A stretch of 64,000 nucleotides of DNA from Bacteroidota bacterium (GCA_038746285.1 JBCDKT010000008.1:24867-88866), one strand, 5' to 3'. Positions 52,926-62,086 are shown, counted from the first letter of the stretch. Translations and numbers: made by a program. Notes: generated by a model from the letters alone, not told the origin.

Positions 52926-53125
52926 TCACAACCGTATTTGGTTGTGAGGCAGGAACCTCAGTACACGACAAAACTTGCAATCGCCTAAAGGAGACCACGG
53001 ACGACGGACCGCGGACCGCAGTTTTTGAGCACCGAGCGGCGGTCTGCCGTCCGCCGTCTGCGGTCCACACGACTTTTGTCGTGCACAGAGGGCAAGAACA
53101 CAACAACATTCGGTTGTACCGAGCA
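52926..53125. repeat. 200-bp nested inverted-repeat element
   Basis: The entire spacer between smc and the sulfotransferase is built as nested inverted repeats. Outer hairpin: TCACAACC-GTATTT-GGTTGTGA at 52926-52947, with a related copy around ACAACATTCGGTTGT near 53103. Next layer: CACGACAAAACTTG near 52963 versus CACGACTTTTGTCGTG at 53068-53083. Centre: 7-bp words, GGACGAC/GGACCGC on the left and GTCCGCC/GTCTGCG on the right (about 52986-53068). No ORF; it resembles a small palindromic mobile element, but no target duplication was found. Confidence 0.6.
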
Positions 53126-56100
53126 TTATGCTGCCTCGGGTAGGACCTCGTCGAAGCGGACGCCGACGAGCTTGCTGACGCCTTCCTCCTGCATCGTCAC
53201 GCCGTACATCCGGTCGGCGGCCTCCATCGTGAGCTTGTTGTGGGTGACGAGGATGAACTGCGTGCTCTCGGCGAAGGCGCGGATGAGGCCCATGAAGCGC
53301 TCGACGTTGGCGTCGTCGAGCGGGGCGTCGACCTCGTCGAGGATGCAGAACGGGGAGGGCTTGACGAGGTAGATGGCGAAGAGGAGCGCGATCGCGGTCA
53401 GCGTCTTCTCGCCGCCGGAGAGCTGGGTGATGGCGCTCGGCTTCTTGCCCTTCGGGCGGGCGCGGATCTCGATGGGGTCTTCGAGCGGGTCGTCGCCGGC
53501 GAGGACGATGTCGGCCGAGGCGTTCTGGCCGAAGAGGTCTTTGAAGAGGCGCTGGAACTCGCGGCGGACGGCCGAGAAGGTCTCATTGAAGCGGGCGGAG
53601 GCCGTAGCGTTGATCTCCCGGATCGTCGAGCGGAGCGAGGCCTCGGCCTGTTCGAGGTCGTGCTGCTGCTCGCGTAGAAATTCTAGGCGCTGCTTTTCCT
53701 CTTCGTAGGACTCGAGCGCGAGTTCGTTGACGGCACCGATGGTGCGGAGCTTGGCGCGCAGGTCGGGGACCTCGCGGCGGGCCTCGTCGGCGTCGAAGTC
53801 GGGCGGGACCTCGATCTCGCCGGGGGCGACGCCGTAGGCCTCCCACACGCGCTCGGTGATGGCTTCGAGCCGGGTGCCGATCTCGGTCCGCCGGATCTCG
53901 CCCGCGCCCTGCGCCTGCTGGGCCTCTTCGCGGAGCCGCCGGACCTCGCGCAGGAGGGCGTCGGTGTCCGAGATCGCGGAGCGGGCGTCGGAGACGTCGG
54001 TCTCGGCGGTCGTGACGGCCTGGTCGAGGTCGGCTTTGGTGTCGCGCAGCCGGGTCGCCTGGGCCGACTGCGTGGCGATGCGTCCGGCGGCTTCGTCGAG
54101 GCTCGCGCGCAGACGCCCGGCCTCGGCCTGCCGCTCGTCGTCACGGGTGGCGAGGTCGGCGAGCCCGAGGTCGGTGCGGTCGCGGTCGCGCCCGAGGGCG
54201 TCGAGGCGGGTGCGGGCCTGGACAGCGACGAGGTTGGCTTCGCTGAAGCGGGCGAGGGCGGCGCGGCTCGCGGCCTCGGCGGCGCTGTAGGCCACCTCGG
54301 CGTCGGCGCGGGCCTGGGCGGCAGCTTCGTGCGCGGCCGTCGCCTCAGTGAGCGCAGTTTCTAGCCCTGCGGTCGTCGCCGCGTCGTCGAGTTCCGCCTG
54401 GAGCTTCGCGCGCCGCGCCGCGAGTTCGCTCAGGCGGCGCGCTTGGGCGGCGGCCTCGTACTCGACCTGCCCGGCCTCGCGGGCGCGGGCGTCGAGCGCC
54501 CGCTCGGCCTCCCGAGCCGCCGCCCGGCGGGCACCGAGGTCGAGGGCCTCGCGCGCGGCGCGCAGGCGCTGCTCGTCGGCGTCGAGGGCGTCACTCTCGG
54601 CGCGGGCGGCCTCGGCCTGGGCGCGCGCTGCGTCGAGCTGCTCACGCCGCCCGAGCCGCTCGGCGGAGGCCGACGCCTGGTCGCCCCCGGCGTGGACGAG
54701 GCTCCCGCTCACCCACTCGCCCTCGGCCGTGACGAACCGGGCGGCGGGGTACTGGGCGTGCAGCGCCTCGGCCTCGGCGAGCGAGCCTGCGAGGAAGACG
54801 TTCTGGAGGAGCACGCGCGGGAGCCGACCGTGGGCGGCGTCGGTGCGGACGGACGTGGCGAGGGGGGTCGTGCCGGGCGGGGTTGCGGAGAGGGGCGGGG
54901 GCGGGCGCTCCGGCAGCCGGTCAAGGACGAGAAACGTGGCGCGCCCGGCCTGCTCGTTGCGCAGCCGGGCGAGACCGGCGTGGGCCTCGGCCTCGGTCTG
55001 GGCGACGAGCGCGTCGGCGAGCGGCCCGAGCGCGGCGTCCACGGCAGGGCGCAATCCGGCATCGCAGGCGAGGAGATCGGCGACGGTGCACGCTGGCCCG
55101 TCAGGCGCGGCGAGGAGGGTCTGGGCGGCGTCGGAGAACCCCTCGTAGCTGTCGAGCAGGCTTTGGAGGATGTCGGCCTCGGCCGTCGCCGCGTCGTACT
55201 GCCGCCGAGCCGCGCGGAGCGATTCGGCTACGGTACCGAGCTGACCGTCCAGCGATGCGACCTCGGCTTCGGCCTCAGTAAACGCGGTCTCAGTTTCGGC
55301 GCGTGCGGCCTCGGCGGCCTGGCGCGCTGCCGCTGTGGCCTCGGTCCGCGCCTCGGTCTCGGCGAGCACGGTTTTGACCTCGCGGGTCTGGGCCTCGATG
55401 CGCTGCACCTCGTCTTCGAGAAGAGCACGGCGCTGGCGCTGCGCGTCGAGGTCGGCGCGGGCTCCGGCGAGGCGGTCGGCGGCGTGGCGCGCTGCGGCCT
55501 GCGCTTCGCCAAGCTGCGCGCGAGCGGCGTCGGCACCGGCCTCCGCCGTCTCGTGCTCCCCATCCCGCTCGGCACGGTGCGCCTCAGCCTCGGCAGCAGC
55601 GGCAGTTGCTTCCTCGGCTTGCTCCGCGAGCGTCTCGGCTTCGGCCCGGAGCGTCTCGGCGCGAGCGGTGTCGGCGTCGGCCTCTCGGCCCAGCCGGTCG
55701 AGGGCAGCCTCGGCGGCGGCGCGGCGCTCTTCGGCGAGGCGGACCTCGGCCTCGGCCGTGCGGATCTGCTCGACGTGCGCGTTGAGAGCCCGCTGGTGCT
55801 CAGCGAGGGCGCGCTCGCGGTCGAGGAGGGCGGTGCGCAGGGCCTCGGCCTCGGCCTCGCGCGTCTGGAGCTGTACCGTCCGCTCGGCGACGCGGTCGCG
55901 GAGCGCGCCGGCGTCCGTGTCGAGGGCCTGGCGCTCGGCATCGAGCCGGGCGAAGTCGGCGGCGGCGAGGCCGAGTTCGAGCGTGCGGAGGCGCTCCTGG
56001 AGCGTCTGGTGGCGCTGCGCCTTCGTCGCCTGCCGGGAGAGGCTGCGGACGTTCTTCTCGATCTCATCCGTCAGGTCCGCGAGGCGCGTGAGGTCGGCCT

Positions 56101-56653
56101 GCGTCGTGTCGAGGCGGCGGAGCGCCTGCCCCCGGCGGAGCTTGTACTTCGTGATCCCGGCGGCCTCCTCGAAGAGCCGCCGCCGGTCGGCCGCGTTCTC
56201 GCTCAGGATGTCCTCGATCATCTTCAGCTCGATCACCGAGTAGGCCCCCGCGCCCATCCCCGTGTCCATGAACAGGTCGAGGATGTCCTTGAGGCGGCAG
56301 ACGGTCCCGTTGAGGAGGTATTCCGACTCGCCGGAGCGGTAGAGGCGGCGCGAGATCGTGACGTCGGTGTACTCGGTCGGGAGGACGCCGCGCGTGTTGT
56401 GGATCGAGAGCGAGACTTCGGCTAGGCCGAGGGCGCGCCGTGTGCCGGCCCCGTTGAAGATGACGTTTTCCATCTTCTCCGAGCGCAGCAGCCGCGCCCG
56501 CTGCTCGCCGAGGACCCACCTGACGGCGTCGATGATGTTGGACTTCCCGCACCCGTTTGGGCCGACGATGGCGGTGACGCCGGGGTCGAAGTGGACCGCC
56601 GTCTTGTCGGCGAAGCTCTTGAACCCGTGGAGGGCGATACTGCTCAGATACAT
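53126..56653 (-). CDS. smc: Chromosome segregation protein SMC
   Basis: SMC ATPase (1175 aa) for chromosome organisation with ScpA and ScpB. Walker A is GPNGCGKSN at residues 31-39, and the long Ala/Glu/Arg-rich coiled-coil arms surround the hinge near residues 520-640 (LLDSYEGFSDAAQTLL, GSLVHAGGD). The C-terminal signature and Walker B are ITQLSGGEKTLTAIALLFAI and CILDEVDAPLDDANVERF. The ATG at 56653 begins MYLSSIALHGFKSF; upstream in-frame codons are not SMC-like. The stop coincides with the edge of the inverted-repeat element. Confidence 0.96.
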   Translation of the reverse strand: MYLSSIALHGFKSFADKTAVHFDPGVTAIVGPNGCGKSNIIDAVRWVLGEQRARLLRSEKMENVIFNGAGTRRALGLAEVSLSIHNTRGVLPTEYTDVTISRRLYRSGESEYLLNGTVCRLKDILDLFMDTGMGAGAYSVIELKMIEDILSENAADRRRLFEEAAGITKYKLRRGQALRRLDTTQADLTRLADLTDEIEKNVRSLSRQATKAQRHQTLQERLRTLELGLAAADFARLDAERQALDTDAGALRDRVAERTVQLQTREAEAEALRTALLDRERALAEHQRALNAHVEQIRTAEAEVRLAEERRAAAEAALDRLGREADADTARAETLRAEAETLAEQAEEATAAAAEAEAHRAERDGEHETAEAGADAARAQLGEAQAAARHAADRLAGARADLDAQRQRRALLEDEVQRIEAQTREVKTVLAETEARTEATAAARQAAEAARAETETAFTEAEAEVASLDGQLGTVAESLRAARRQYDAATAEADILQSLLDSYEGFSDAAQTLLAAPDGPACTVADLLACDAGLRPAVDAALGPLADALVAQTEAEAHAGLARLRNEQAGRATFLVLDRLPERPPPPLSATPPGTTPLATSVRTDAAHGRLPRVLLQNVFLAGSLAEAEALHAQYPAARFVTAEGEWVSGSLVHAGGDQASASAERLGRREQLDAARAQAEAARAESDALDADEQRLRAAREALDLGARRAAAREAERALDARAREAGQVEYEAAAQARRLSELAARRAKLQAELDDAATTAGLETALTEATAAHEAAAQARADAEVAYSAAEAASRAALARFSEANLVAVQARTRLDALGRDRDRTDLGLADLATRDDERQAEAGRLRASLDEAAGRIATQSAQATRLRDTKADLDQAVTTAETDVSDARSAISDTDALLREVRRLREEAQQAQGAGEIRRTEIGTRLEAITERVWEAYGVAPGEIEVPPDFDADEARREVPDLRAKLRTIGAVNELALESYEEEKQRLEFLREQQHDLEQAEASLRSTIREINATASARFNETFSAVRREFQRLFKDLFGQNASADIVLAGDDPLEDPIEIRARPKGKKPSAITQLSGGEKTLTAIALLFAIYLVKPSPFCILDEVDAPLDDANVERFMGLIRAFAESTQFILVTHNKLTMEAADRMYGVTMQEEGVSKLVGVRFDEVLPEAA

Positions 56654-56733
56654 GGAGGCCGGGCGCGGCGGGAGGCGGGAGGTGGTGGAAGATAGCGCAC
56701 GCCCCGGAGCGCAGTGCGTGAACCGCAACGCGC

Positions 56734-56765
56734 GAGGCCGGGCACCGTCGTAGGTACCCGGCCTC
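56734..56765 (-). terminator. Hairpin after the lipoprotein gene
   Basis: GAGGCCGGG (56734-56742) and CCCGGCCTC (56757-56765), a 9-bp stem and 14-base loop, between the lipoprotein stop and smc. No T-run follows, so the terminator call is tentative. Confidence 0.4.
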
Positions 56766-56793
56766 CATCGCCGCGCTTTGCCCGCAAGGTCAC

Positions 56794-57894
56794 CTACGGC
56801 GTTTTGGGGGCCGAGCGGAACGTCCCGATGTCGCCCGAGCCGCTGGCGTCGACGTACTGGTTCACGTCGGTGAGCGTCCCGGTGCCGCCGCTGGCGTTGA
56901 GCTCGAAGACGCGCCATGTGTCGCCCGGCGCAGAGGCGGGGGCGCGGTAGTCGCGCACGAGACCATCTTCGGTGTAGACCTGCACGCGCGCTGCCGCCGA
57001 GTTCTCGATCTCGCCCGCGATGCCCTGCGAGCCGGACAGCGACTGTTCAGAGAAGTTATAGACCGAGTAGCGGTACATCCCGTCATTGTCCGGCCTCAGC
57101 GTGATCGTCTCGGGGCCGAAGCCCGACGTGTCGTCCGTGTCGAGGTCCGCAAGCTCATCCGATCGGTTAAGGTAGTAGACGTGGAAGCGTTCGCCTTGTC
57201 CGTCGGGGCCGGTCAGGTGCGAGTCGAGGTCGCGCGGGGCCGCGCCCCACGAGAGGACGATGCGGTAGGCTCCGGCGGGCGGCTGCTCGACCGCCGTCGC
57301 ATCGCCGAGGTTGGTCTCGCCGTCCTCGAAGGTCACGTCGGGCAGCAGCGTCGGCACGAAGCCGTCGGCGCGGACGACGCAGAGGTAGGTCCCGGTCGGT
57401 GCGCCGCTGATGCTGAACGCTCCGTCGGCATCGGTCACCACCTCCAGGTCGATGGCGGCCTCGGAGGTGTCCACGGCCGCGCCGGTGCCGCGCGTGAACG
57501 AGACCCGCGCGTTGGCGAGCGCCTGGCCGTTCTGGGAGTTCACGATCCGGCCCGAGAGGTTGGAGGGACCCCGCAGCGTCGTCACCAGGTCCTCGCCGCC
57601 GGTAGTGATCGTGGACGTAGTGGCGGTGTAGCCGGGGGCCGTCACCGTGACGGTGTACGAGCCGTCCGGGACCTCGATGGAAAAGTTGCCGTCGGTGTCG
57701 GTGGTGGCGTTCTCAGCAGAGCCGCGCCCGGCCGTGCCGTCGGCGCTGAAGGTGACCGTCGCGTCGTCGACGCCGAGGCCGGTGGCGTTCGTGATGGTGC
57801 CGTTTACGGTAACGGTATCGTCTTCGGAGCCGGAGTCGCAGCCGGTGGCCGCGAGCAGCAGGGCGAAGAGGCAGAGAGAAAAAAAGCGGTTCAT
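56794..57894 (-). CDS. Lipoprotein with carboxypeptidase-like and YfaP-like domains
   Basis: Predicted lipoprotein (366 aa from ATG 57894). The signal peptide ends in the lipobox LAATGC, with Cys19 as the lipidation site, followed by an acidic linker DSGSEDD. Two carboxypeptidase regulatory-like beta domains are visible (about 28-105, TVNGTITNATGLG..., and about 110-185, LSGRIVNSQNGQALAN). A C-terminal YfaP/DUF2135-like domain has LSWGAAPRDLDSHLTGP. Such proteins act as surface or periplasmic adhesion scaffolds; no enzyme motif is seen. Divergent from the ECF sigma gene. Confidence 0.85.
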   Translation of the reverse strand: MNRFFSLCLFALLLAATGCDSGSEDDTVTVNGTITNATGLGVDDATVTFSADGTAGRGSAENATTDTDGNFSIEVPDGSYTVTVTAPGYTATTSTITTGGEDLVTTLRGPSNLSGRIVNSQNGQALANARVSFTRGTGAAVDTSEAAIDLEVVTDADGAFSISGAPTGTYLCVVRADGFVPTLLPDVTFEDGETNLGDATAVEQPPAGAYRIVLSWGAAPRDLDSHLTGPDGQGERFHVYYLNRSDELADLDTDDTSGFGPETITLRPDNDGMYRYSVYNFSEQSLSGSQGIAGEIENSAAARVQVYTEDGLVRDYRAPASAPGDTWRVFELNASGGTGTLTDVNQYVDASGSGDIGTFRSAPKTP

Positions 57895-58094
57895 CGGATT
57901 CAGAAGTCGAGTGGGTAGGTGCGAAGCGGAGGCTGCCGTCCAGCGAGGCGCTGAACCTGTGCGCTCCCTGGGCATCACGACATCGGATTCGATCACAGGT
58001 CAGCGCCCGGCGTCGGGGCCCTGCGTCGGATTGCCCTGCGGCGCGGGTCGTGGGTATGTTGACTCCACTCCCACCTGCGGCTCGACCGACGCTC

Positions 58095-58688
58095 ATGGCC
58101 ATCTCCTCCGGCGAAGTCACCCGCCTCCTCGACGCGCTCCGAGAAGGAGCCTCCAGTGAGCCCGCCTTCGACCGGCTGTTCGCGCTCGTCTACGACGAGC
58201 TCCACCGGCAGGCGCACCGGCAGCGCGCCGGGTGGGCCAACGCCCGGACGCTCAACACGACGGCGCTTGTCCACGAGGCCTACGCCAAGCTCGCCGACGC
58301 CGAGGGGCTGTCGTTCGAGAGCCGCTCCCACCTGCTCGGCGTGGCGGCGAAGGCGATGCGGCAGGTGCTCCTAGACTACGTCAAGGCGCGCGGAGCCCAG
58401 AAGCGCGGCGGCGGCCAGGACCGGGTGACGATGGCCGACGACCTCGCCGTCGAGGACGAGCAGGCCACGCGGCTCTTCGCGCTCGAAGACGCCCTGGAGC
58501 AGCTCGGCGCGATGAGCCCCGAGGCGGCGCGCGTCGTCGAGTGCAGGTTTCTGGCCGGGATGAGCGTCGAGGAGACGGCCGAGGCGCTCGGCCTCTCGGA
58601 CTCGACCGTGAAGCGGCGCTGGCGGACGGCCCGCGCCTGGCTCCACCGCGTGCTGACCGGCCAGACGCTCGATTCCGGCGAGGCGTGA
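58095..58688 (+). CDS. ECF-type sigma factor (sigma-70 ECF-like, PF07638 type)
   Basis: Alternative sigma factor (197 aa) of the group often annotated ECF sigma factor/HTH (PF07638). ATG 58095 (MAISSGEVTRLLDALREGA) is preferred; GTG 58050 and ATG 58056 are alternatives. Region 2 spans about residues 20-95 with LVHEAYAKL and SRSHLLGVAAKAMRQVLLDY. Region 4 has MSVEETAEALGLSDSTVKRRWRTARAWL. Members of this group are commonly encoded next to Ser/Thr kinases instead of anti-sigma factors, and the kinase gene here starts 350 bp downstream, so phosphorylation may control it. Confidence 0.92.
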   Translation: MAISSGEVTRLLDALREGASSEPAFDRLFALVYDELHRQAHRQRAGWANARTLNTTALVHEAYAKLADAEGLSFESRSHLLGVAAKAMRQVLLDYVKARGAQKRGGGQDRVTMADDLAVEDEQATRLFALEDALEQLGAMSPEAARVVECRFLAGMSVEETAEALGLSDSTVKRRWRTARAWLHRVLTGQTLDSGEA

Positions 58689-58807
58689 ACCCCGCGTGCG
58701 CCGTTTGTCGTGACTCCCTAGAGCACACTGCGCTGAGATGCCGGTGCAACAGCGCGCCCGGCAAGTGCTTACCACCGGAGATAGCCCTGCCGGAGATAGC
58801 GGGGTAG

Positions 58808-58828
58808 GGACGCCTCGCCGAGGCGTCC
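58808..58828. repeat. GTAGGGAC-type palindrome
   Basis: GGACGCCTCG-C-CGAGGCGTCC, preceded by GGGTA. It has the same design as 2117 and 4539. Two direct copies of CCGGAGATAGC lie just upstream, around 58776-58800. Confidence 0.6.
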
Positions 58829-58854
58829 GCTCTGCCGAACCGCTCCGCAAACTA

Positions 58855-59015
58855 GAGACTGTTTAGATTTGGAGTGCGAAGGCGAGCGCGAGCGAGAGAC
58901 GATCCTGCCGAGGGGCGCGAAGCAGGCGGCGCGTGAGCATCGGCGATGCAGTGCAACGCGGGCGGGGCGGTTCGCAGCCGCTCGCAGCCCGCGACTACGA
59001 ATCCTAAACAGTCTC
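58855..59015. mobile_element. MITE-like element with 12-bp terminal inverted repeats
   Basis: GAGACTGTTTAG (58855-58866) and CTAAACAGTCTC (59004-59015) are perfect inverted termini; the match continues past a mismatch into ATT. The 161-bp interior has no ORF and some inner inverted structure. The size and ends fit a non-autonomous relative of an IS element. No clear target-site duplication is seen (CTA on the left, CCA on the right). It separates the ECF sigma gene from the kinase gene and ends 23 bp before the kinase ATG. Confidence 0.6.
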
Positions 59016-59038
59016 CCAGACCCTTCGCCTTTCTCCGC

Positions 59039-61777
59039 ATGACCTCCGAGCGCTGGAACCAGATCGAAGTCCTCTTCGAGCAGGCCGCCGACCTGCCGCC
59101 GGGCGAGCGAGCGTCGTTTCTCGACGATGCCTGCCGCACGCCCGGCGGCGACCCCGACCCGGCGCTGCGCGAGGAGGTCGCGGCCCTGCTCGCGGCCGAC
59201 GCCGACGCCGAGGGCTACCTCCACGCCTTCGGCGACGACGTGCTCGCTCCCGCCCTCGACGCCGCCCTCGCCGGGCGCGACCCGCTCACCGGCGAGCAGG
59301 TCGGGCCCTACCGCGTCGCCCGCCAGATCGGGCGCGGCGGCATGGGTACGGTCTACCTCGCCGAGCGTGCCGACGGGCAGTTCGAGCAGACGGTTGCCCT
59401 CAAGCTCGTCCGCCCGGGCCTTGCGCCGGAGGTCGGGGCGCGCTTCCGGGCCGAGCGCCGCATCCTGGCGCGGCTGGAGCACCCTCACATCGCGCGCCTG
59501 CTCGACGGCGGGGTCGCCGCCGACGGCCGGCCGTGGCTGGCGATGGAGTACGTCGCGGGCGAGCCGGTCACCGACTACTGTGATCGCAAGCGGCTCTCGG
59601 TCAACGAGCGCCTCGCGCTCTTCGAGACGGTCTGCGAAACCGTCGCCTACGCCCACCGCAACCTCGTCGTCCACCGCGACCTCAAGCCGTCGAACATCCT
59701 CGTCACGGACGACGGCACGGTGAAGCTCCTCGACTTCGGGATCGCCAAGCTCCTCGACGACGCCGAGGGCGGGGTGCCGTTCACGGTCGCCGAGACGCGG
59801 ACGGGGCTGCAGCTGATGACGCCGGAGTACGCCGCGCCGGAGCAGGTCCGCGCCGAGGCGGTGACGGTGGCGACGGACGTCTACGCGCTCGGCATCCTCC
59901 TCTACGAACTGCTGACCGGGCGCCGCCCGTACCGCCTCGCGAGCCGTGCCCGGTACGAGGTCGAGCGCGCGATCCTGGAAGAAGAGCCGACGCGCCCCAG
60001 CACGGCCGTCGGTGCCCCGGTGACCGCAGCGGTGAGTGACACGACCCCGGCCACGCTCAGCCAGGCCCGCCGCGCCGACACGGGCACGCTCCGCCGCCGC
60101 CTCGCCGGTGACCTCGACCAGATCGTCCTCACCGCGCTGCGCAAAGAGCCCGAGCGCCGCTACGGCTCGGCCGGTGCCTTCGCCGACGACGTGCGCCGCC
60201 ACCTCGACGGGCTGCCGGTGCGGGCGCAGGCGGACACGGTGGGGTACCGGACGCGGAAGTTCGTCCGGCGCCACCGCCTCGGGATCGGGGCCGCCGCCCT
60301 CGTGTTCCTCGCACTCGCTGCCGGCCTCGGCGTGGCACTGTGGCAGGCTGGGGCCGCCCGCGCTGCCCAGGCCGAGGCGGAGGTCGAGGCACGGCGGGCG
60401 CAGGCCGAAGCGGACAAGGCGGAGACCGTAGCCGACTTCCTCGTGGGCCTGTTCGAGGCCAGCACGCCGGAGCAGGCACAGGGGCGGGAGATCACCGCAC
60501 GCGAAGTGCTCGAACAGGGAAAGGCCCAGGTGCAGGCGGAACTGGCCGAGCAGCCCCTCCTGCAGGCCACGATGCAGGAGGCGCTCGGGCGCGTCTACAC
60601 GGCGCTAGGCGACTACGACACGGCTGACTCGCTCCTGAGCGGTGCCCTCGGGCAGCGGCAGGGGCTCCTCGGAGACGAGGTTCCCGAGGTCGCTGATGCC
60701 CTGTACCACCTGGCCGGGGTGTACTACTACAAACGGCAGGTGACGACGGCCGACTCTCTCCTGCGCCGTTCGCTCGCCATCCGGCGTGCCGTGCAGCCGC
60801 TCGACTCGCTCGCGCTGGCGGCCACCCTCAACGACCTCGGCGTGATGGCGCGGCGCCTCCAGCGCTACGACGAGGCCGCCGCCCACTACGGCGAAGCCAT
60901 CGCGCTGCGGAGCCGGACAGGAGACCCAGCGCTCCGGGCGGAGTCGCTCAACAACCTCGGCACGCTCTTCTACTCCCGGGGCGAGCGCGAGGGCGACCGG
61001 ACCTTCCTCCTCCAGGCCGAGCAGCACTTCCGCGAGGCGCTTGACCTGCGAACCTCGGCCCTGGGGCAGCGGCACCCCCGGACGAACGTCACGCGCCGCA
61101 CCCTCGGCCTGCTCCTGTCCAGCCTCGGCCGCCCAGCCGAGGCCGAGCCGCTGCTGCGCGAGGGGGTCGCCGTCGCGCGGCAGGTCTACGACCCCGAGCA
61201 CCCGCGCATGGCCTACGCGCTCGAGACGCTGGCCTACGTGACCGAGGACCTCGGCGACGACGAGGAGACCGAAGCGCTGCTGCGCGAGGTGGTGGAGATC
61301 TCCCGCGTCGCTTTCGGCCCCGACAGCGCCGTGCCCGCCGGGTATTTGCTGCGCCTCGCGGTCGTGCTCAGCCGGACAGGCCGCGCAGCCGAGGCCGAGC
61401 CGCTCGTGCGCGAAGCCCTCGGGCGGTACGAGGCTCGGCGGGGGCCTACGGACCGCCGCACCCTCGCCGCCCGGCGCGTGCTCGGCCGCGTCCTCACCGA
61501 CGCCGGACGGCCCGCCGAGGCCGAACCGCACCTTCGCGCCGCGCTCGGCCACTCCACCGCCACGGGGCGCGCCCGTGCCCGCCGGGACCTCGGACGTGCT
61601 CTGCTGGCGCTGGGGCAACCCGGCGAAGCAGAAGCACTGCTCCAGACAGCCCACGACTCGCTCGCCGCGGGGCCGCTCGACACCGACCCCGAACTGGCCC
61701 GCGACCTCGCCGACACCGCGCAGATGCTGGCCGCGCTGCGCGAGAGCAGCCCGGCGTCCCTACCCGACCAGCCGTAG
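59039..61777 (+). CDS. Membrane-anchored Ser/Thr protein kinase with TPR-like repeats
   Basis: Hanks-type kinase (912 aa from ATG 59039). A 90-residue N-terminal helical segment precedes the kinase domain: glycine loop GRGGMG at residues 98-103, lysine in VALKLVRP, catalytic VVHRDLKPSNIL near residue 212 and LDFGIAKL. A single transmembrane helix follows at about 415-435 (GIGAAALVFLALAAGLGVALW). The remaining 470 residues, expected outside the membrane, are TPR-like repeats, such as LNDLGVMARRLQRYDEAAAHY and ESLNNLGTLFYSRG. It is paired with the ECF sigma gene upstream. The signal is probably a periplasmic protein bound by the repeats. Confidence 0.92.
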   Translation: MTSERWNQIEVLFEQAADLPPGERASFLDDACRTPGGDPDPALREEVAALLAADADAEGYLHAFGDDVLAPALDAALAGRDPLTGEQVGPYRVARQIGRGGMGTVYLAERADGQFEQTVALKLVRPGLAPEVGARFRAERRILARLEHPHIARLLDGGVAADGRPWLAMEYVAGEPVTDYCDRKRLSVNERLALFETVCETVAYAHRNLVVHRDLKPSNILVTDDGTVKLLDFGIAKLLDDAEGGVPFTVAETRTGLQLMTPEYAAPEQVRAEAVTVATDVYALGILLYELLTGRRPYRLASRARYEVERAILEEEPTRPSTAVGAPVTAAVSDTTPATLSQARRADTGTLRRRLAGDLDQIVLTALRKEPERRYGSAGAFADDVRRHLDGLPVRAQADTVGYRTRKFVRRHRLGIGAAALVFLALAAGLGVALWQAGAARAAQAEAEVEARRAQAEADKAETVADFLVGLFEASTPEQAQGREITAREVLEQGKAQVQAELAEQPLLQATMQEALGRVYTALGDYDTADSLLSGALGQRQGLLGDEVPEVADALYHLAGVYYYKRQVTTADSLLRRSLAIRRAVQPLDSLALAATLNDLGVMARRLQRYDEAAAHYGEAIALRSRTGDPALRAESLNNLGTLFYSRGEREGDRTFLLQAEQHFREALDLRTSALGQRHPRTNVTRRTLGLLLSSLGRPAEAEPLLREGVAVARQVYDPEHPRMAYALETLAYVTEDLGDDEETEALLREVVEISRVAFGPDSAVPAGYLLRLAVVLSRTGRAAEAEPLVREALGRYEARRGPTDRRTLAARRVLGRVLTDAGRPAEAEPHLRAALGHSTATGRARARRDLGRALLALGQPGEAEALLQTAHDSLAAGPLDTDPELARDLADTAQMLAALRESSPASLPDQP

Positions 61778-61810
61778 CCACGCGGGAGCGGTTGAAGTCC
61801 GGGCAGCGTC

Positions 61811-62086
61811 TCAGTCCCCGTCTTGCACTTGGTCGGCGTCCTCGATGCGCGGGGTGGCCTTCAGGTCGTCCCGCATCCCGCGTCCGACGTAGGCGTTGCC
61901 TGCCTCGCCCTGCCGGGCTTCCTCCTCGGGCGTTTCGGCGCGGACGACGGCCCCGGTATCGGCGTCCTGTTTCAGGTCTTCGTCCTTGATCTCACCGGCG
62001 AGCTCGGCCGAGGCTCCGGCCTTCGGTGCACTCTGGTGTGTCGGCGAGCGGTGATCGTCGGGGGCGTGCTGGTCCGGGTGGCTCAT
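61811..62086 (-). CDS. Small acidic hydrophilic protein (91 aa)
   Basis: Hypothetical protein with no membrane segment, dominated by Asp, Glu, Ala and His (MSHPDQHAPDDHRSPTHQ..., ...EDADQVQDGD). It looks intrinsically disordered and could be a stress-related protein, but no family is recognised. It is convergent with the kinase gene. The start ATG lies at 62086. Codon use is like its neighbours, which supports a real gene. Confidence 0.6.
   Translation of the reverse strand: MSHPDQHAPDDHRSPTHQSAPKAGASAELAGEIKDEDLKQDADTGAVVRAETPEEEARQGEAGNAYVGRGMRDDLKATPRIEDADQVQDGD

Noticed and set aside
53240..56425. Long plus-strand open frames opposite smc
   Set aside because: They are composition shadows of the coiled-coil gene in GC-rich DNA; the minus-strand SMC motifs are unambiguous.
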